A stretch of 64,000 nucleotides of DNA, from NCBI GenBank assembly GCA_030765045.1, contig CM060964.1, positions 149,164,705 through 149,228,704 of the forward strand. The letters are read 5' to 3'. The DNA comes from Tenodera sinensis. Lineage: Eukaryota; Arthropoda; Insecta; Mantodea; Mantidae. The first letter of the stretch is position 1; each line of letters opens with the position of its first letter. Below are positions 46,085-57,700 of this stretch, one piece after another. Under the pieces are notes generated by a model. It searched no databases. It had not been told where the DNA came from and worked only from the letters and a program-made list of their open reading frames with translations. The position numbers and the translations under genes were made by a program.

Positions 46085-48657
46085 TTATTCCCGGTCTTGC
46101 CGTACAGGGCTCTTATTACACCAGCGAGCAGACTATCGCTGACGCCCTTGCCGATTCCTTCTCTGCTACCAGCCAAACCCAAAGTTACGATAGGTCGTTT
46201 TTAGCTATCAAGGAATCTGCGGAGCGGATAGTTCTTAATTTTAACAGCGACGGTAGTGAACCATACAACACGCCTTTTAGCATAGCAGAGCTGATGCACT
46301 CCTTGTCTCTCGCGCACGATTCTTCTCGCGGTCCGGATGACATCCACCGACAAATGATGCTTCATCTTCCACCTCAGGCTCTTTCGTTCCTGCTGAGCAT
46401 CTATAACCAAATCTGGCTCCAACGGGTTTACCCGTCTTCCTGGCGCGGGGGTATCGTCATCCCTATACCTCGGCCCGGGAAAGACCGGGCACTTGCCTCT
46501 AGCTACCGCCCTATTTGCCTAACGAGTGTCGTTTGCAAGACCCTCGAACGTATGATCAACACTCGTTTAGTGTGGTGGCTAGAGACGAATAACCTGCTGA
46601 GTAATGTCCAGTGCGGTTTTCGTCGCCATCGCTCCGGTGTCGACAATCTGAGAAGCATGGAGGCCTACATACAGAATGCATTTCTCTTGAAGCAGAATGT
46701 CGTGGGTATCTTCTTTGATCTGGAGAAGGCCTACGACACTACATGGCGCTATGGCATCTTCCGTGCTTTGCACGGTTATGGTTTACGCGGTAGCCTGTCG
46801 TTTTTTATTTTTAACTTTTTACTAGTTCGCCGTTTTCGTGTCCGCATAGGCAACACGCTCTCCCAAGAGAAGGTACAGGAGAATGGTGTACCCCAGGGGT
46901 GAATTCTCAGCGTTACGCTTTTCGCCGTTGCCATTAATGGCATCACCAGCACTGTTCGTAGCGGAATCCCGATGTCGCTGTATGTTGACGGCTTTGCGAT
47001 ATACTATCGCTCTTATAGTCTGGAGCACATCGAGCGTCAACTGCAGATGACCATAACATCCATTGCCGAGTGGGCGTCTCGCACCGGCTTTCAGTTTTCC
47101 CCTACGAAAACACAGTATCTCCACTTTCATCGACTCCGTGGTATACACCCTCCTCCTGATCTTCATTTGCGTCGCACACGTCTTCCATTTGTTCCGCACC
47201 TGAAGCTCTTGGGCTTACGCCTCGACAGCAACCATATACGTCACCTTCGTGCTTCCTACGGTCGTTCGCTTCGGGTACTCAGGGTCCTATCTGGGTGATC
47301 TTGGGGCGGCGATCGCACGGTAATGTTGAGGTTGTATCGCTCACTGGTCCGGTCCAAATTAGACTACGGCTGTTTATCTATCTCCGCATCCGCCTCTAAA
47401 CTCCGCCTTTTAGATACAATATATCACACTGGTATCTGTCTCGCTACTGGGGCTTTCCGCACAAGTAGAGTGGACTGTCTGTATGCTGATTCTGGCGAAC
47501 CACCACTGTCTGTCCGACGCTCGTTATTGCTATGTTCCTACGTGGCAAGGTTGGCCGCATATCCAAGTCATCCTTCGTTTCCACCTGTATTGCGTCCAGA
47601 CCTAGTGTACCGTGATACACGGAATACAACTATCTCCCGTCCAAGCGGCATCAGGTTTCAAGAACTACTTGTCGCAAACGCCCTCCGACTGCCAGTTGTA
47701 GAGCGGCACTCATTTGGCCACTGTCCTCCCTGGCAGCTCCAGCGTGCACGCTTTGACCTGGAGCTGTCGGGCTGTCCAAGGACTGCTACCCCTCCTTCGG
47801 TGTTCCGTCACCTCTTCACCGCAGTTCTGGGCCGTTACCGGACTTATACACCGGTATTCACCGATGGCTCCCAGTTGGGTAGTACGACGGGTTCCGCATT
47901 TATATACAACGGTGAGGTTCACACATACCGCCTTCCAGACGCCAGTTCAGTTTTTACCGCCGAGCTGTTTGCCATCTTTTATTTCTTACTTTTTATCTCC
48001 CGTTCAGTTACTGGACATTTTATTGTGTGTTGCGACTCCCTGGGCGCTCTTCAGGCGCTGCAACAATTTGTTGGCAACTCGGCATCAATTATTAAAATAC
48101 AGACACTTTTATCTCAGTTGTTATCTCGCGGATACCAGTTCGTTTTTACGTGGATCCCAGGTCATGTGGGTATTCCGGGCAACGAGGCAGTTGATGCGGC
48201 TGCGAAGTCTGCATGTCGCCTTCCGGAATATTCCACCCGTACGCTACCCTATATAGATGTGCAGAAGTACTTCCGTCGCCATCTATTTACTCTCTGGCAA
48301 CAAACTTGGGAAGCGTTATCTGGCACTCAGTTACGGACAATCAAGGACACGGTACAACCCTGGCAAACATCTTGCAGGGATTCCAGGCGTGAGGAGGTGA
48401 TTTTAACCCGCCTGAGGATAGGCCACACTCGAGCCACGCTTACACACCTTTTGCGCGGTGATCCGGAACCTGTCTGTGCGACGTGCAATGTCCCACTCTC
48501 CGTTGCACATGTCCTTATTGATTGTCCGCGGTATGCTCGTGAGCGCCGGTCCTTTGGCCTGGGTCTTACACTGTGCACCGTGTTAGGCAACGACCCAGCA
48601 GCTGCAAATACAGTACTGCGGTTTGTTGCGCGTATCGATTTTGGTAAGCAAGTGTAA
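46085..48657 (+). pseudogene. A11 ORF2, C-terminal part, with mutated YVDD box
   Basis: RT blocks PGPDD-like (RGPDDIHRQMMLH) and AYDTTWRYG are intact. A TGA at 46900-46902 breaks the conserved QGSILS, and the catalytic box reads YVDG (46981-46992), losing the second Asp. An in-frame loss of KLTWEH near 47230 and a TGA at 47296-47298 follow. From there the frame is open to the end, with FTDGSQ, AELFAIF, CCDSLGALQ, GHVGIPGNEAVDAA and CATCNVPLSVAHVLIDC. Catalytically dead RT. Confidence 0.9.
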
Positions 48658-48968
48658 GGTTTCTTTTCTCTTGGCGGAAAAATACTTTTAGGATGTTTTA
48701 CTCGTGTTTTTACCCCTTTTTCAACAGTATAAGTAGTTTAGGGTTTTCATAATATGGTTTTATTGATTTTTAATTTTCCTTTTTTACCTGTTTTAGCTCT
48801 CTTTTTAGTGGTTTTAACGTTCATTTTTAAGTATTTTTAACTTTCACTTTTTAGTTTTAAAGGAGGTGAGGTTTTATTTTCTTTGATTGCTTTTCCATTG
48901 GACTTCGGGCCCTAATGACCTAGTTGTCGACGGGCCCGTAAACCCCACTACTCACTCACTCACTCACT
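46085..48968 (+). mobile_element. A11 (right part): RT to 3' end
   Basis: Continues A11 after the second cgcaggacga. ORF2 ends at TAA 48655-48657. The 3'UTR, hairpin blocks 48907-48912 and 48932-48937, gtaaacccc and a CACT tail of about seven units follow. A15, later split by A13, begins at the end of this tail. Confidence 0.9.
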
Positions 48969-48980
48969 CACTCGCGTGCT

Positions 48981-49778
48981 TCCCCCAGGGGGACCTACCA
49001 CGGTAGGTCCGGGCTTGGCGCACCCGGGGCCCCGAGCCGCTCATCCCCATTATCATCCCCTCGCCTCCATCAGGTCTAGCCACGTTATCATCCACTTAGA
49101 TTTAGTCTCTTCCTCTTCTAGGTCTTATGGTTTTATGTAGGTTAAGTTTTAGAATTATAACTCCTGTCTCACCAACAGGGATCTATCCTGTCTCCGTGGT
49201 TCCTGTCCCACGGTTTCAGCGCAGCTTCCAACTTGTGTGCTCTTCGGAGGCTCAGGCGTGAAGGTTGAGTGGACCCTCCTCACTACCCCTTTTGTGCGAC
49301 ACTAGGTGCGGAGCCGTTTCATTGTCAATTACACCCCCGTAGCTCCTTAGGGGCCGGGTCCCCATGGGTATCTCGGCGGCCGTGCTGCAGCTGGGGTGTA
49401 CAGGGGGACCCGACGTGTTACCGCTGTCTGGGGTCCGATGTAATCAACCACAAGTCCCGTGAATCCACTCCGTTGAGGCAGCGTGGGCTAGAGTGGGGAG
49501 CCACAGGCGGTTATTCCTGTGGTAGGGGCATAAAGTCGGGCCTGCCTTTGGTGGAAATGTCGCATACCGGTAAGTAGTGATAGGCGGAGGGTAACTTTTT
49601 GTGATGTACTCCTTGAGATCGGGTCTGAAGCGGGTGCTTCGGGCCGGCACAGACCGGAAGATTTAGGTGTCTTTTTCCTTTATCCCCCGGATGGCAGGCT
49701 GACGCCGACGGTCCGGAAGGGGGACCCTTTCATAATGTCTCCTCTGCACTCCCCCCTTCAACTCCACGATTTTTATTT
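48981..49778 (+). promoter_or_regulatory. A13 5'UTR
   Basis: Leader homologous to A8 from cccccaggg onward. It opens with two inverted repeats in a row, ccccc-a-ggggg and ggacctacc-ac-ggtaggtcc. It keeps the ccgtgg...cccacgg inverted repeat near 49195. An ATG at 49735 aligns with ORF1 residue 7 of A8 but is out of frame with the long ORF, suggesting a one-base change in the early codons. Confidence 0.6.
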
Positions 49779-50912
49779 ATGAGTATGGTAAGCGAGAAGA
49801 AGACCCTGGTTACTCTGAGTCCGTTTTATATTAAAAAGGAAGTAGATCGCTTATGTGGCGCTGTAAAAAATGTCACTCGATGTAGGGACGGCAACTTGCT
49901 GATAGAGGTGGCTCAAGACTCCCAAACCGCAAAACTACTTAAAGCCACTCTCCTAGGTTCTTATCCCGTAAAGGTAGAGAAGCATAAAACTTTGAATAGT
50001 TGTCGCGGCGTAGTTTCAACATCAAGTCTGGACAACCTCTCTAACGAGGACATAGTTAACTGCCTCACTGACCAAGGTGTTATTGCTGCATACCGTTTAA
50101 TTGGTAAGAAGGATGACAAGCCCTCCCCCTTACGTACGGTTTTCCTTACGTTTGAACGTACGACTCTGCCGCAATTCATTTTCTGCGGGTATGAACGCGC
50201 AACCGTACGACCGTATGTGCCGAACCCTATGCGTTGTTTCCGCTGCCAGAAGTTCGGGCATACGCAGCAGCGATGTACCGGTACACCAGTTTGTCCTCGC
50301 TGTGGTCGAAATGCTCACGACGGCTCCCTGTGCGATCAGGACTCCACCTGTTTCAACTGTGGAGGTGCACACCCGTCGAACTCGCGCGATTGCCCCCGCT
50401 TTTTAGAGGAGAAGGCAATCCAGGAGCTTCGGGTTAAGGAACACCTGACTTTTGTAGACGCACGAAAGCGGTATCAGGAACTTCATCCAACCACCACCTT
50501 GAAGTTTTCTGCAGCTGTCCGCCAGGCTGTTCCGAAACAGGACGCCGTCGTACAGACGTGCCCCAGTTCGCCCTCTCGGGTTTCCGTGGGAGTACAAACT
50601 GGCTCACCTGACGAGCATAGTTCTACTCCACCTACACTTCGACCACAGACTACCTCTTCTGCCGTCCAGATGCCAGTTCCGCCGCAGTCGACTAGCTCTG
50701 AGACTGCTTCGTTGCCTGTTGAACGCCATCGTTCCAGGCATAAACTCCGGGCCAGTAGTTGCACGTCCTCTGTGAAGTCCCGCTCCCGCTCTGCGAGCCG
50801 CAGGGGTTCTTCAGACTCCCGCACATCGGAGGAGTCACCGGAGGATGGTGGACCTCACATTATCGGTCCAAAGAGTGCGAAGGTGAAAAAGAAAATAAAG
50901 ACCTACTACTAA
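49779..50912 (+). CDS. A13 ORF1: zinc-knuckle protein
   Basis: 377 aa from the first in-frame Met (MSMVSEKKTL). Homology to A8 begins a few residues upstream in another frame, so the true N-terminus is probably lost by a frameshift. Three knuckles are intact: CFRCQKFGHTQQRC, CPRCGRNAHDGSLC and CFNCGGAHPSNSRDC. KEHLTFVDARKRYQEL follows, then a Thr/Pro-rich linker with VQT repeats, a Ser/Arg block and KKKIKTYY. This ORF1 is the most diverged copy yet has no stop, hinting at a distinct subfamily. ORF2 starts 12 nt after the TAA, in the same frame. Confidence 0.85.
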   Translation: MSMVSEKKTLVTLSPFYIKKEVDRLCGAVKNVTRCRDGNLLIEVAQDSQTAKLLKATLLGSYPVKVEKHKTLNSCRGVVSTSSLDNLSNEDIVNCLTDQGVIAAYRLIGKKDDKPSPLRTVFLTFERTTLPQFIFCGYERATVRPYVPNPMRCFRCQKFGHTQQRCTGTPVCPRCGRNAHDGSLCDQDSTCFNCGGAHPSNSRDCPRFLEEKAIQELRVKEHLTFVDARKRYQELHPTTTLKFSAAVRQAVPKQDAVVQTCPSSPSRVSVGVQTGSPDEHSSTPPTLRPQTTSSAVQMPVPPQSTSSETASLPVERHRSRHKLRASSCTSSVKSRSRSASRRGSSDSRTSEESPEDGGPHIIGPKSAKVKKKIKTYY

Positions 50913-50924
50913 TTCGATTTTAGC

Positions 50925-53900
50925 ATGGAAATAATCCAGTGGAATATTAATGGGTTCCGGGCCAGGGCTCCAGACATACAACACTTAGTTTCTCAGCGAT
51001 CGCCTTCCGTCGTCTGCTTACAAGAAACCCATTTGCAGCCTAATCATGGTTTACATCTACGTAATTTTTCCGCATTTAGACATGACTCTGCAGCTGGTCG
51101 GCGGGCTAGCGGTGGTGTGGCTACGCTGGTGGCATATACCATCTCTGCTGCCAGCATACCGCTTAACACGCCGCTGCAAGCTGTAGCGGTTCGTGTACAG
51201 CTGCGGGGCCTGTGCTTTTCTATTTGCAATGTCTATCTGCCGCCGGTCAATGTCGTACAAGAACACGATCTTCGGGCTCTTCTGGTTCAGATTCCGCCAC
51301 CGCTTCTATTCCTCGGCGATCTGAATGCCAAAAACACTTTATGGGGCTCCGACATTGAGGATGCTCGTGGGTGCCTTATAGCAGACGTTTGTGACATGTC
51401 TGGCTTACTTCTGCTGAACACTGGTGTCCCCACATTCTTATCCTCCACTCACGGCACACATTCAGCACTAGACGTTACCTTTTGTAGCCCGGCATTAGTT
51501 CCACTGCTTGACTGGTCGGTGCTTTCCGACCTATTTGGCAGCGATTATTACCCCATTAATATTCACCTCTACCATAGTCATACTGTGCCAACACGGCATC
51601 CTGACTGGATTATTTCCAGAGCTGATTGGGGGAAATTTCACTCGCTTATTCATCTCACCGACGATGGCTTTACCACAATTGACGACATGGTGGAATATTT
51701 TACATGTTCTGTGTTGCTCGCAGCAGATTCCAGCATTCCTCGTGGATCATCTACACCACGACACTTTCCTGTGCCTTGGTGGTCTGAGGAATGCCGTTTG
51801 GCTATCAAAGCGCGTAAACGTGCTCTGCGTCTTTTTAGTTTACATCCGACTGAAGACAATTTTATAGCTTTTAAACGTTCTCGTGCCAGAGCACGTTTTG
51901 TTCTTCGGAGTGCAAAGCGCAGATCTTGGGAAAGCTACGTCTCTTCGCTTTCACGTCGCACTTCGGCACAAAGGGTGTGGACTGCTGTTCGGCGTATGTA
52001 GGGCAAGTGTCGCCGGACCATTATTCCCGCTCTTGCCGTACAAGGCTCCACCTACACCTCCGAGCAGGACATCGCCGACACCCTTGCCGATTCTTTCGCT
52101 GCTGACAGCTAAACCCGAAGTTACAGTAATGCCTTTCTAATAATCAAGGAATCTGCGGAGCGGATAATCCTCAATTTTAACAGTGACTGCAGTGAACCGT
52201 ACAACGCGCCTTTCACCGAAGAGGAGCTAGAACGTGCTTTGTCTCTCGCAAAGGACTCCTCTCCTGGCCCTGATGACATCCACCGACAAATGCTGCTTCA
52301 CCTTCCACCTGCGGCTCTCTCCTTCCTGCTGAGCATTTACAACCGCATATGGCTTCAGCAGGTTTTCCCGTCTTCCTGGCGCGAGGGTATTGTCATCCCC
52401 ATCCCTCGGCCCGGAAAGGACCGGACACTTCCCTCTAGCTACCGCCCTATTTGCCTGACGAGTGTTGTTTGTAAGACCTTCGAACGTATGGTTAACACTC
52501 GCTTAGTGTGGTGGCTGGAGAAGAATAACCTGCTGAGCAATGCTCAGTGCGGTTTTCGTCGTCATCGCTCCAGTGTCGACAATCTGGCACGCATGGAAGC
52601 ATATATACAAAATGCCTTTCTCTTGAAGCAGCATGTCGTGGGCGTCTTCTTCGATCTGCAGAAGGCCTACGATACTACCTGGCGCTATGGTATCCTACGT
52701 ACTTTACACGGTTACGGTTTACGCGGTCATTTAGCCATTCTCGTTTTAAATTTCTTAAAACTACGCCGGTTTCGTGTCCGCATTGGGAATACACTATCCC
52801 ACGACAGGATCCAGGAGAACGGTGTACCCCAGGGGTCGATTCTTAGTGTAACGCTTTTCGCCGTGGCGATTGACGGTATCGCCCGTGTTGTTCGTGGGGG
52901 AATCCCGATATCGCTGTATGTTGACGACTTTGCCATCTACTACCGCTCTTTTAATCTTGAACACATCGAACGCCAACTGCAGCTGACCATATCCTCTATC
53001 GCCGAATGGGCTCATCGCACCGGCTTTCAGTTCTCCCCTACGAAAACACAGTGTCTACACTTTCATCGACTTCGTGGTGTGCATCCTCCTCCTGTTCTTT
53101 ATTTGCGTGACACGCGTATTCCTTTTGTTCCGCACCTGAAGTTCTTGGGCCTACACCTCGACAGCAAACTCACATGGGAGCACCATATTCGCCATCTTCG
53201 TGCTTCCTGCAATCGTTCGCTTCGGATGCTCCGGGTGTTATCTGTGGCATCTTGGGGCGGCGATCGAACCGTCATGTTGAGGTTGTATGGCTCACTGGTC
53301 CGGTCCAAATTAGATTACGGCTGTTTTATTTATGGCGCGGCATCTGCCTCTAAACTCCGCCTTTTAGATACGATTCATCATACTGGTATCCGCCTTGCTA
53401 CTGGAGCTTTCCGTACTAGTCGAATTCCGTGTCTGTATGCTGAATCTGGCGAACCTCCATTGTCTGTGCGACTTTCGGTATTGCTTTCTTCATACGTGGC
53501 ACGGTTAGCAGCTCACCCTGGTCACCCGTCATTTTACTCTGTATTGCGTCCAGACCTAGCCCACCGTTATATGCGAAATAGCTCAATATCCCGCCCCAGT
53601 GGTATTCGGTTTCGTGAACTGCTCGCCACACATTCTTTGCGAATGCCTGCTGTAGAGCGGTATTGCCATGGTCGCTTTCCTCCTTGGCAACTCCACCGTG
53701 CCCAATTCGACCTCGAGCTTGCAGCCCATGCTAAAGTAATTACCCCTCACTCGGTGTTTCGTCAACTCTTCACCGAGCTCCTGGGACGTTACCCGATTTA
53801 CTTTCCGGTTTTTACCGATGGTTCCCAGGTGGGTGGTGCTACAGGCTGTAGTTTTGTTTATAACAATGAGGCTCACAAGTACCGCCTTCCGGACGCCAGT

Positions 53901-54076
53901 TCTGTTTTTACCGCCGAGCTGTTCGCCATATTTTATTTTTTACTCTTTATCTCCAGCTCAGGTCCTGGAAATTTTATGATTTGCTGTGACTCTCTGAGTG
54001 CTCTCCAGGCCTTACAGCAATTTCTCGGCACTTCAGCACTCATAATTAAAATACAGACACTCATTTCACAGTTACT
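50925..54076 (+). pseudogene. A13 ORF2, N-terminal and central part, two nonsense codons
   Basis: Same domain order as A14. Endonuclease blocks QWNINGFRAR, VCLQETHLQP and LGDLNAKN are intact; GSDYYPI has Tyr where sisters have the catalytic His (GSDHFPI). TAG at 51999-52001 (Tyr in sisters) and TAA at 52110-52112 (Gln in sisters) interrupt the linker before RT. From 52113 the frame is open through SSPGPDDIHRQMLLH, AYDTTWRYG, QGSILS, YVDDFAIYY, FTDGSQVGGATG and AELFAIF to the A14 insertion. Readthrough beyond 54076 into A14 sequence is an accident of insertion. Confidence 0.9.
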
Positions 54077-54742
54077 CAGTGTCAGAAGTTCGGACATACT
54101 AAGACCGCGTGCAACCATCCTGCTGTTTGTGAGCGTTGTGGCCTATCACCTCATGAGGGCACGGCTTGTACCCGTGACCCTCATTGTGTTAACTGTGGAG
54201 CCGGTCATCCATCTAGCTCGCGTCAGTGTGCGAAGTTTCTGGATGAAAAATGTATACAGGAGCTACGCGTGAAAGAACATCTTACATTTCCAGAGGCGCG
54301 TCGTCGCTTTGAGCAGCTGCAACCTGCGACCACCACAGGTTATGCCTTGGCTGCCCGACGCGCTCCTGTTAACACCGTAGCGATACAGCATGTCCCTGTA
54401 TCAGATGCCTCCACACAGACAGACCTACCAGCGAGTATTGTTCCACTGTCTCGTGCCACAACTGCAACAGCTACAACATCTACAGCCCTGCAGACACCAG
54501 CTCACAAGGCGTCCACAAGTCGTAGCCAGCCTGTTGATAGCCATTCCTCTAGGCCTGATGTTCGCGCCAGCAGCCACACGTCATCAATGAAGTCCCGCTT
54601 CCGCTCCCGTTCCGCGAGCCGCAGGGGATCTTCAGACTCCCGTACATCCGAGGAGTCACTAGGGGATGACGAAATTAACCTACCCCGTCCAAAGTCGGTT
54701 AAGGTAAAGATGAAAAAGAAAAAGATGAAGACGAATCACTAA
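54077..54742 (+). pseudogene. A14 ORF1, C-terminal half
   Basis: Open from the truncation to TAA 54740-54742. It retains most of knuckle 1 (QCQKFGHTKTAC), knuckle 2 (CERCGLSPHEGTAC) and knuckle 3 (CVNCGAGHPSSSRQC), the FPEARRRFEQL segment, the VQT/LQT linker, the Ser/Arg block and KMKKKKMKTNH. The start codon and RNA-binding region are missing through 5' truncation. ORF2 follows 12 nt downstream in the same frame. Confidence 0.85.
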
Positions 54743-54754
54743 TTCTTCTTTACC

Positions 54755-57700
54755 ATGGAAATAATCCAGTGGAATGTTAATGGGTTCCGGGCACGTGTTC
54801 CGGACATACAGCATCTCGTTGCGCAACGCTCTCCATCAATCGTCTGCCTACAAGAAACACATTTGCACCCTAATCACGCATTACATCTTCGTGGTTTTTC
54901 GGCTTTTAGGCATGACTCTGCAGCTGATCGACGAGCAAGCGGAGGAGTTGCTACTTTGGTGGCGCATACCATCTCTGCCACAAGCATCCCGCTAAACACG
55001 CCGCTGCAAGCTGTGGCTGTGCGTGTCCAGTTGCAGGGCTTAAGTCTGTCAATTTGCAATGTCTATCTGCCACCGGTCAGTGTTGTACACGAGAACGACC
55101 TTCGAGCTCTTTTGGCTCAGATTCCGCCACCCTTTATCTTCCTTGGTGATCTGAATGCCAAACACTCTTCATGGGGCTCCGACACTGACGATGCTCGCGG
55201 ATGCCTTGTAGGAGACGTTTGCGATATGTCCGGCCTCCTTTTGTTGAACACTGGTGCCCCTACCTTTTTATCATCTGCCTATGGTACGTACTCCGCCTTA
55301 GACGTTAGCTTCTGTAGCCCGTCATTGGTACCACTCATTGATTGGTCGGTGCTCTCCGACCTCTTTGGCAGTGATCATTTTCCCATTAACATTCACATAT
55401 CTGGTTTCAATACTATTCCAACACGACACCCTCACTGGATTATTTCCAAGGCTGACTGGGGGAAATTTCGTTCCCTCATTCACCTTACCGACGATGGTTT
55501 TACCACCATCGACAACATGGTGGAGTATTTTACATGTTCTGTCCTGCTTGCAGCAAATTCCAGCATTCCTCGCGGTTCTACTACACCTCGTCATCTTCCT
55601 GTGCCTTGGTGGTCCGAGGAATGTCGTTTGGCTGTTAAAGCCCGCAAACGGGCCTTGCGAGTTTTCAGTGCACATCCTACGGAAGAGAACTTTATTACCT
55701 TTAAGCGAGTGCGTGCCCGGGCGCGTTTTGTACTTCGCAGTGCAAAACGCACATCCTGGGTAACTTACGTCTCTTCCATCTCTCGACGCACTTCAACACA
55801 AAGGGTGTGGACTGCGGTTCGGCGTATGTACGGCAAGTGTCGCCGGACGATAATACCCGGTCTTGCCGTGCAGGGACGCTCTTACACCCACGAGCAGGAT
55901 ATCGCCGACGCCCTCGCAGACGCTTTCGCTGCTGATAGCCAAACCCAAAGCTACCACACTACCTTTTTACCCGTCAAGGAATCTGCGGAGCGGGTAGTCC
56001 TCAATTTTAAAAGTGCCTCTAGTGAACCGTACAACGCTCATTTTACGGAGGCGGAGCTAGCCCATGCTTTGTCTCTCGCGAAGGACTCTTCTCCTGGGCC
56101 TGATGACATTCACCGACAAATGCTGCTTCATCTTCCACCTGAGGCGTTGACCTTCCTGCTGAACATGTACAACCGCATCTGGCTTCAGCAGGTTTTCCCT
56201 TCTTCCTGGCGCGAGGGTACTGTCATCCCTATCCCTCGGCCGGGGAAGGACCGGACACTTCCCTCTAGCTACCGTCCTATCTGCCTGACGAGTGTCGTTT
56301 GTAAGACCATGGAACGAATGATTAACACTCGCTTAGTGTGGTTGCTAGAGACGAATAACCTGCTGAGCAACGTTCAGTGCGGCTTTCGTCGTCATCGCTC
56401 GAGTGTCGATAACCTTACTCGCATGGAGGCCTACATCCAGAATGCCTTTCTCATGAAGCAGCATGTCGTGGGGGTGTTCTTCGACCTGCAGAAGGCCTAC
56501 GACACTACATGGCGCTATGGTATCCTCCGTAGTTTACACGACTACGGTTTACGTGGCCATCTAGCTCTCTTTGTTCTTAATTTTTTACAACTTCGCCGAT
56601 TTCGTGTCCGCATTGGCCATACGCTTTCACAAGAACGAATCCAGGAGAATGGTGTACCCCAGGGGTCGATTCTGAGTGTAACACTTTTCGCCGTGGCCAT
56701 CAACGGCATTGCCAGTGTTGTTCGTAGGGGAATACCAATGTCACTGTATGTTGACGACTTTGCGATATACTATCGCTCTCATAGTTTAGAGCACATCGAG
56801 CGTCAACTGCAGCTAGCTATAACATCCATCGCCGAGTGGGCATTTCGCACCGGCTTTCAGTTCTCCCCTACGAAAACACAATGTGTCCACTTCCATCGAC
56901 TTCGTGGCGTACACCCGGCCCCTGATCTTTATTTGCGTGGCACGCGTCTTCCATTTGTTCCGCACCTGAAATTCTTGGGCTTACACCTCGACAGCAAACT
57001 TACATGGGAGCACCATATTCGTTATCTGCGTGCTTCCTGCGATCGTTCGCTTCGGGTGCTCCGGGTTTTATCTGGGGTATCTTGGGGCGGCGATCGCACG
57101 GTCATGTTGAGGTTGTATCGTTCACTGGTCCGGTCCAAACTAGACTACGGCTGTTTTATCTATGGCTCCGCATCCGCCTCTAAACTCCGCCTTTTAGATA
57201 CAATACATCACACTGGTATCCGTCTCGCTACTGGGGCTTTCCGTACAAGTAGAGTGGACTGTCTGTATGCTGATTCTGGCGAACCCCCACTGTCTGCCCG
57301 ACGCTCGTTGTTACTATGTTCCTACGTGGCAAGGTTGGCCGCTCATCCAGGTCATCCTTCGTTTCCACCTGTATTGCGTCCAGACCTAGTGTACCGTTAT
57401 ACGCGGAATACAACTATCTCCCGTCCAAGCGGCATCAGGTTTCGGGAACTTCTGACCGCACACGATCTACGCTTGCCAGCCGTAGAGCGGCATTCGCATG
57501 GCCGATACCCTCCATGGCAGCTCCAGCGTGCACGCTTTGACCTGGAGCTGTCGAGCAGTGCGAAGTTAGCTACCCCTCACTCGGTGTTTCACCAACTTTT
57601 CACCGCAGTTCTGGGCCGATACCGGACTCATACTCCGGTATTTACTGATGGCTCACGGATGGGTAGTGCGACGGGTTCCGCTTTTGTATACCATGGCGAC

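Larger units (their letters stand above)
48981..54076 (+). mobile_element. A13 (left part): family A leader, ORF1, most of ORF2
   Basis: It starts at tcccccagggggacc, about 190 bp inside the full leader. Flanked by cactcgcgtgct at 48969-48980 and 59589-59600, part of which may be tail. This places A13 inside the A15 fragment. It is interrupted within the RNase H region by A14 at tttcacagttact (54064-54076, repeated at 58746-58758). Sequence is noticeably diverged from A8/A11 in leader and ORF1. Confidence 0.85.
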
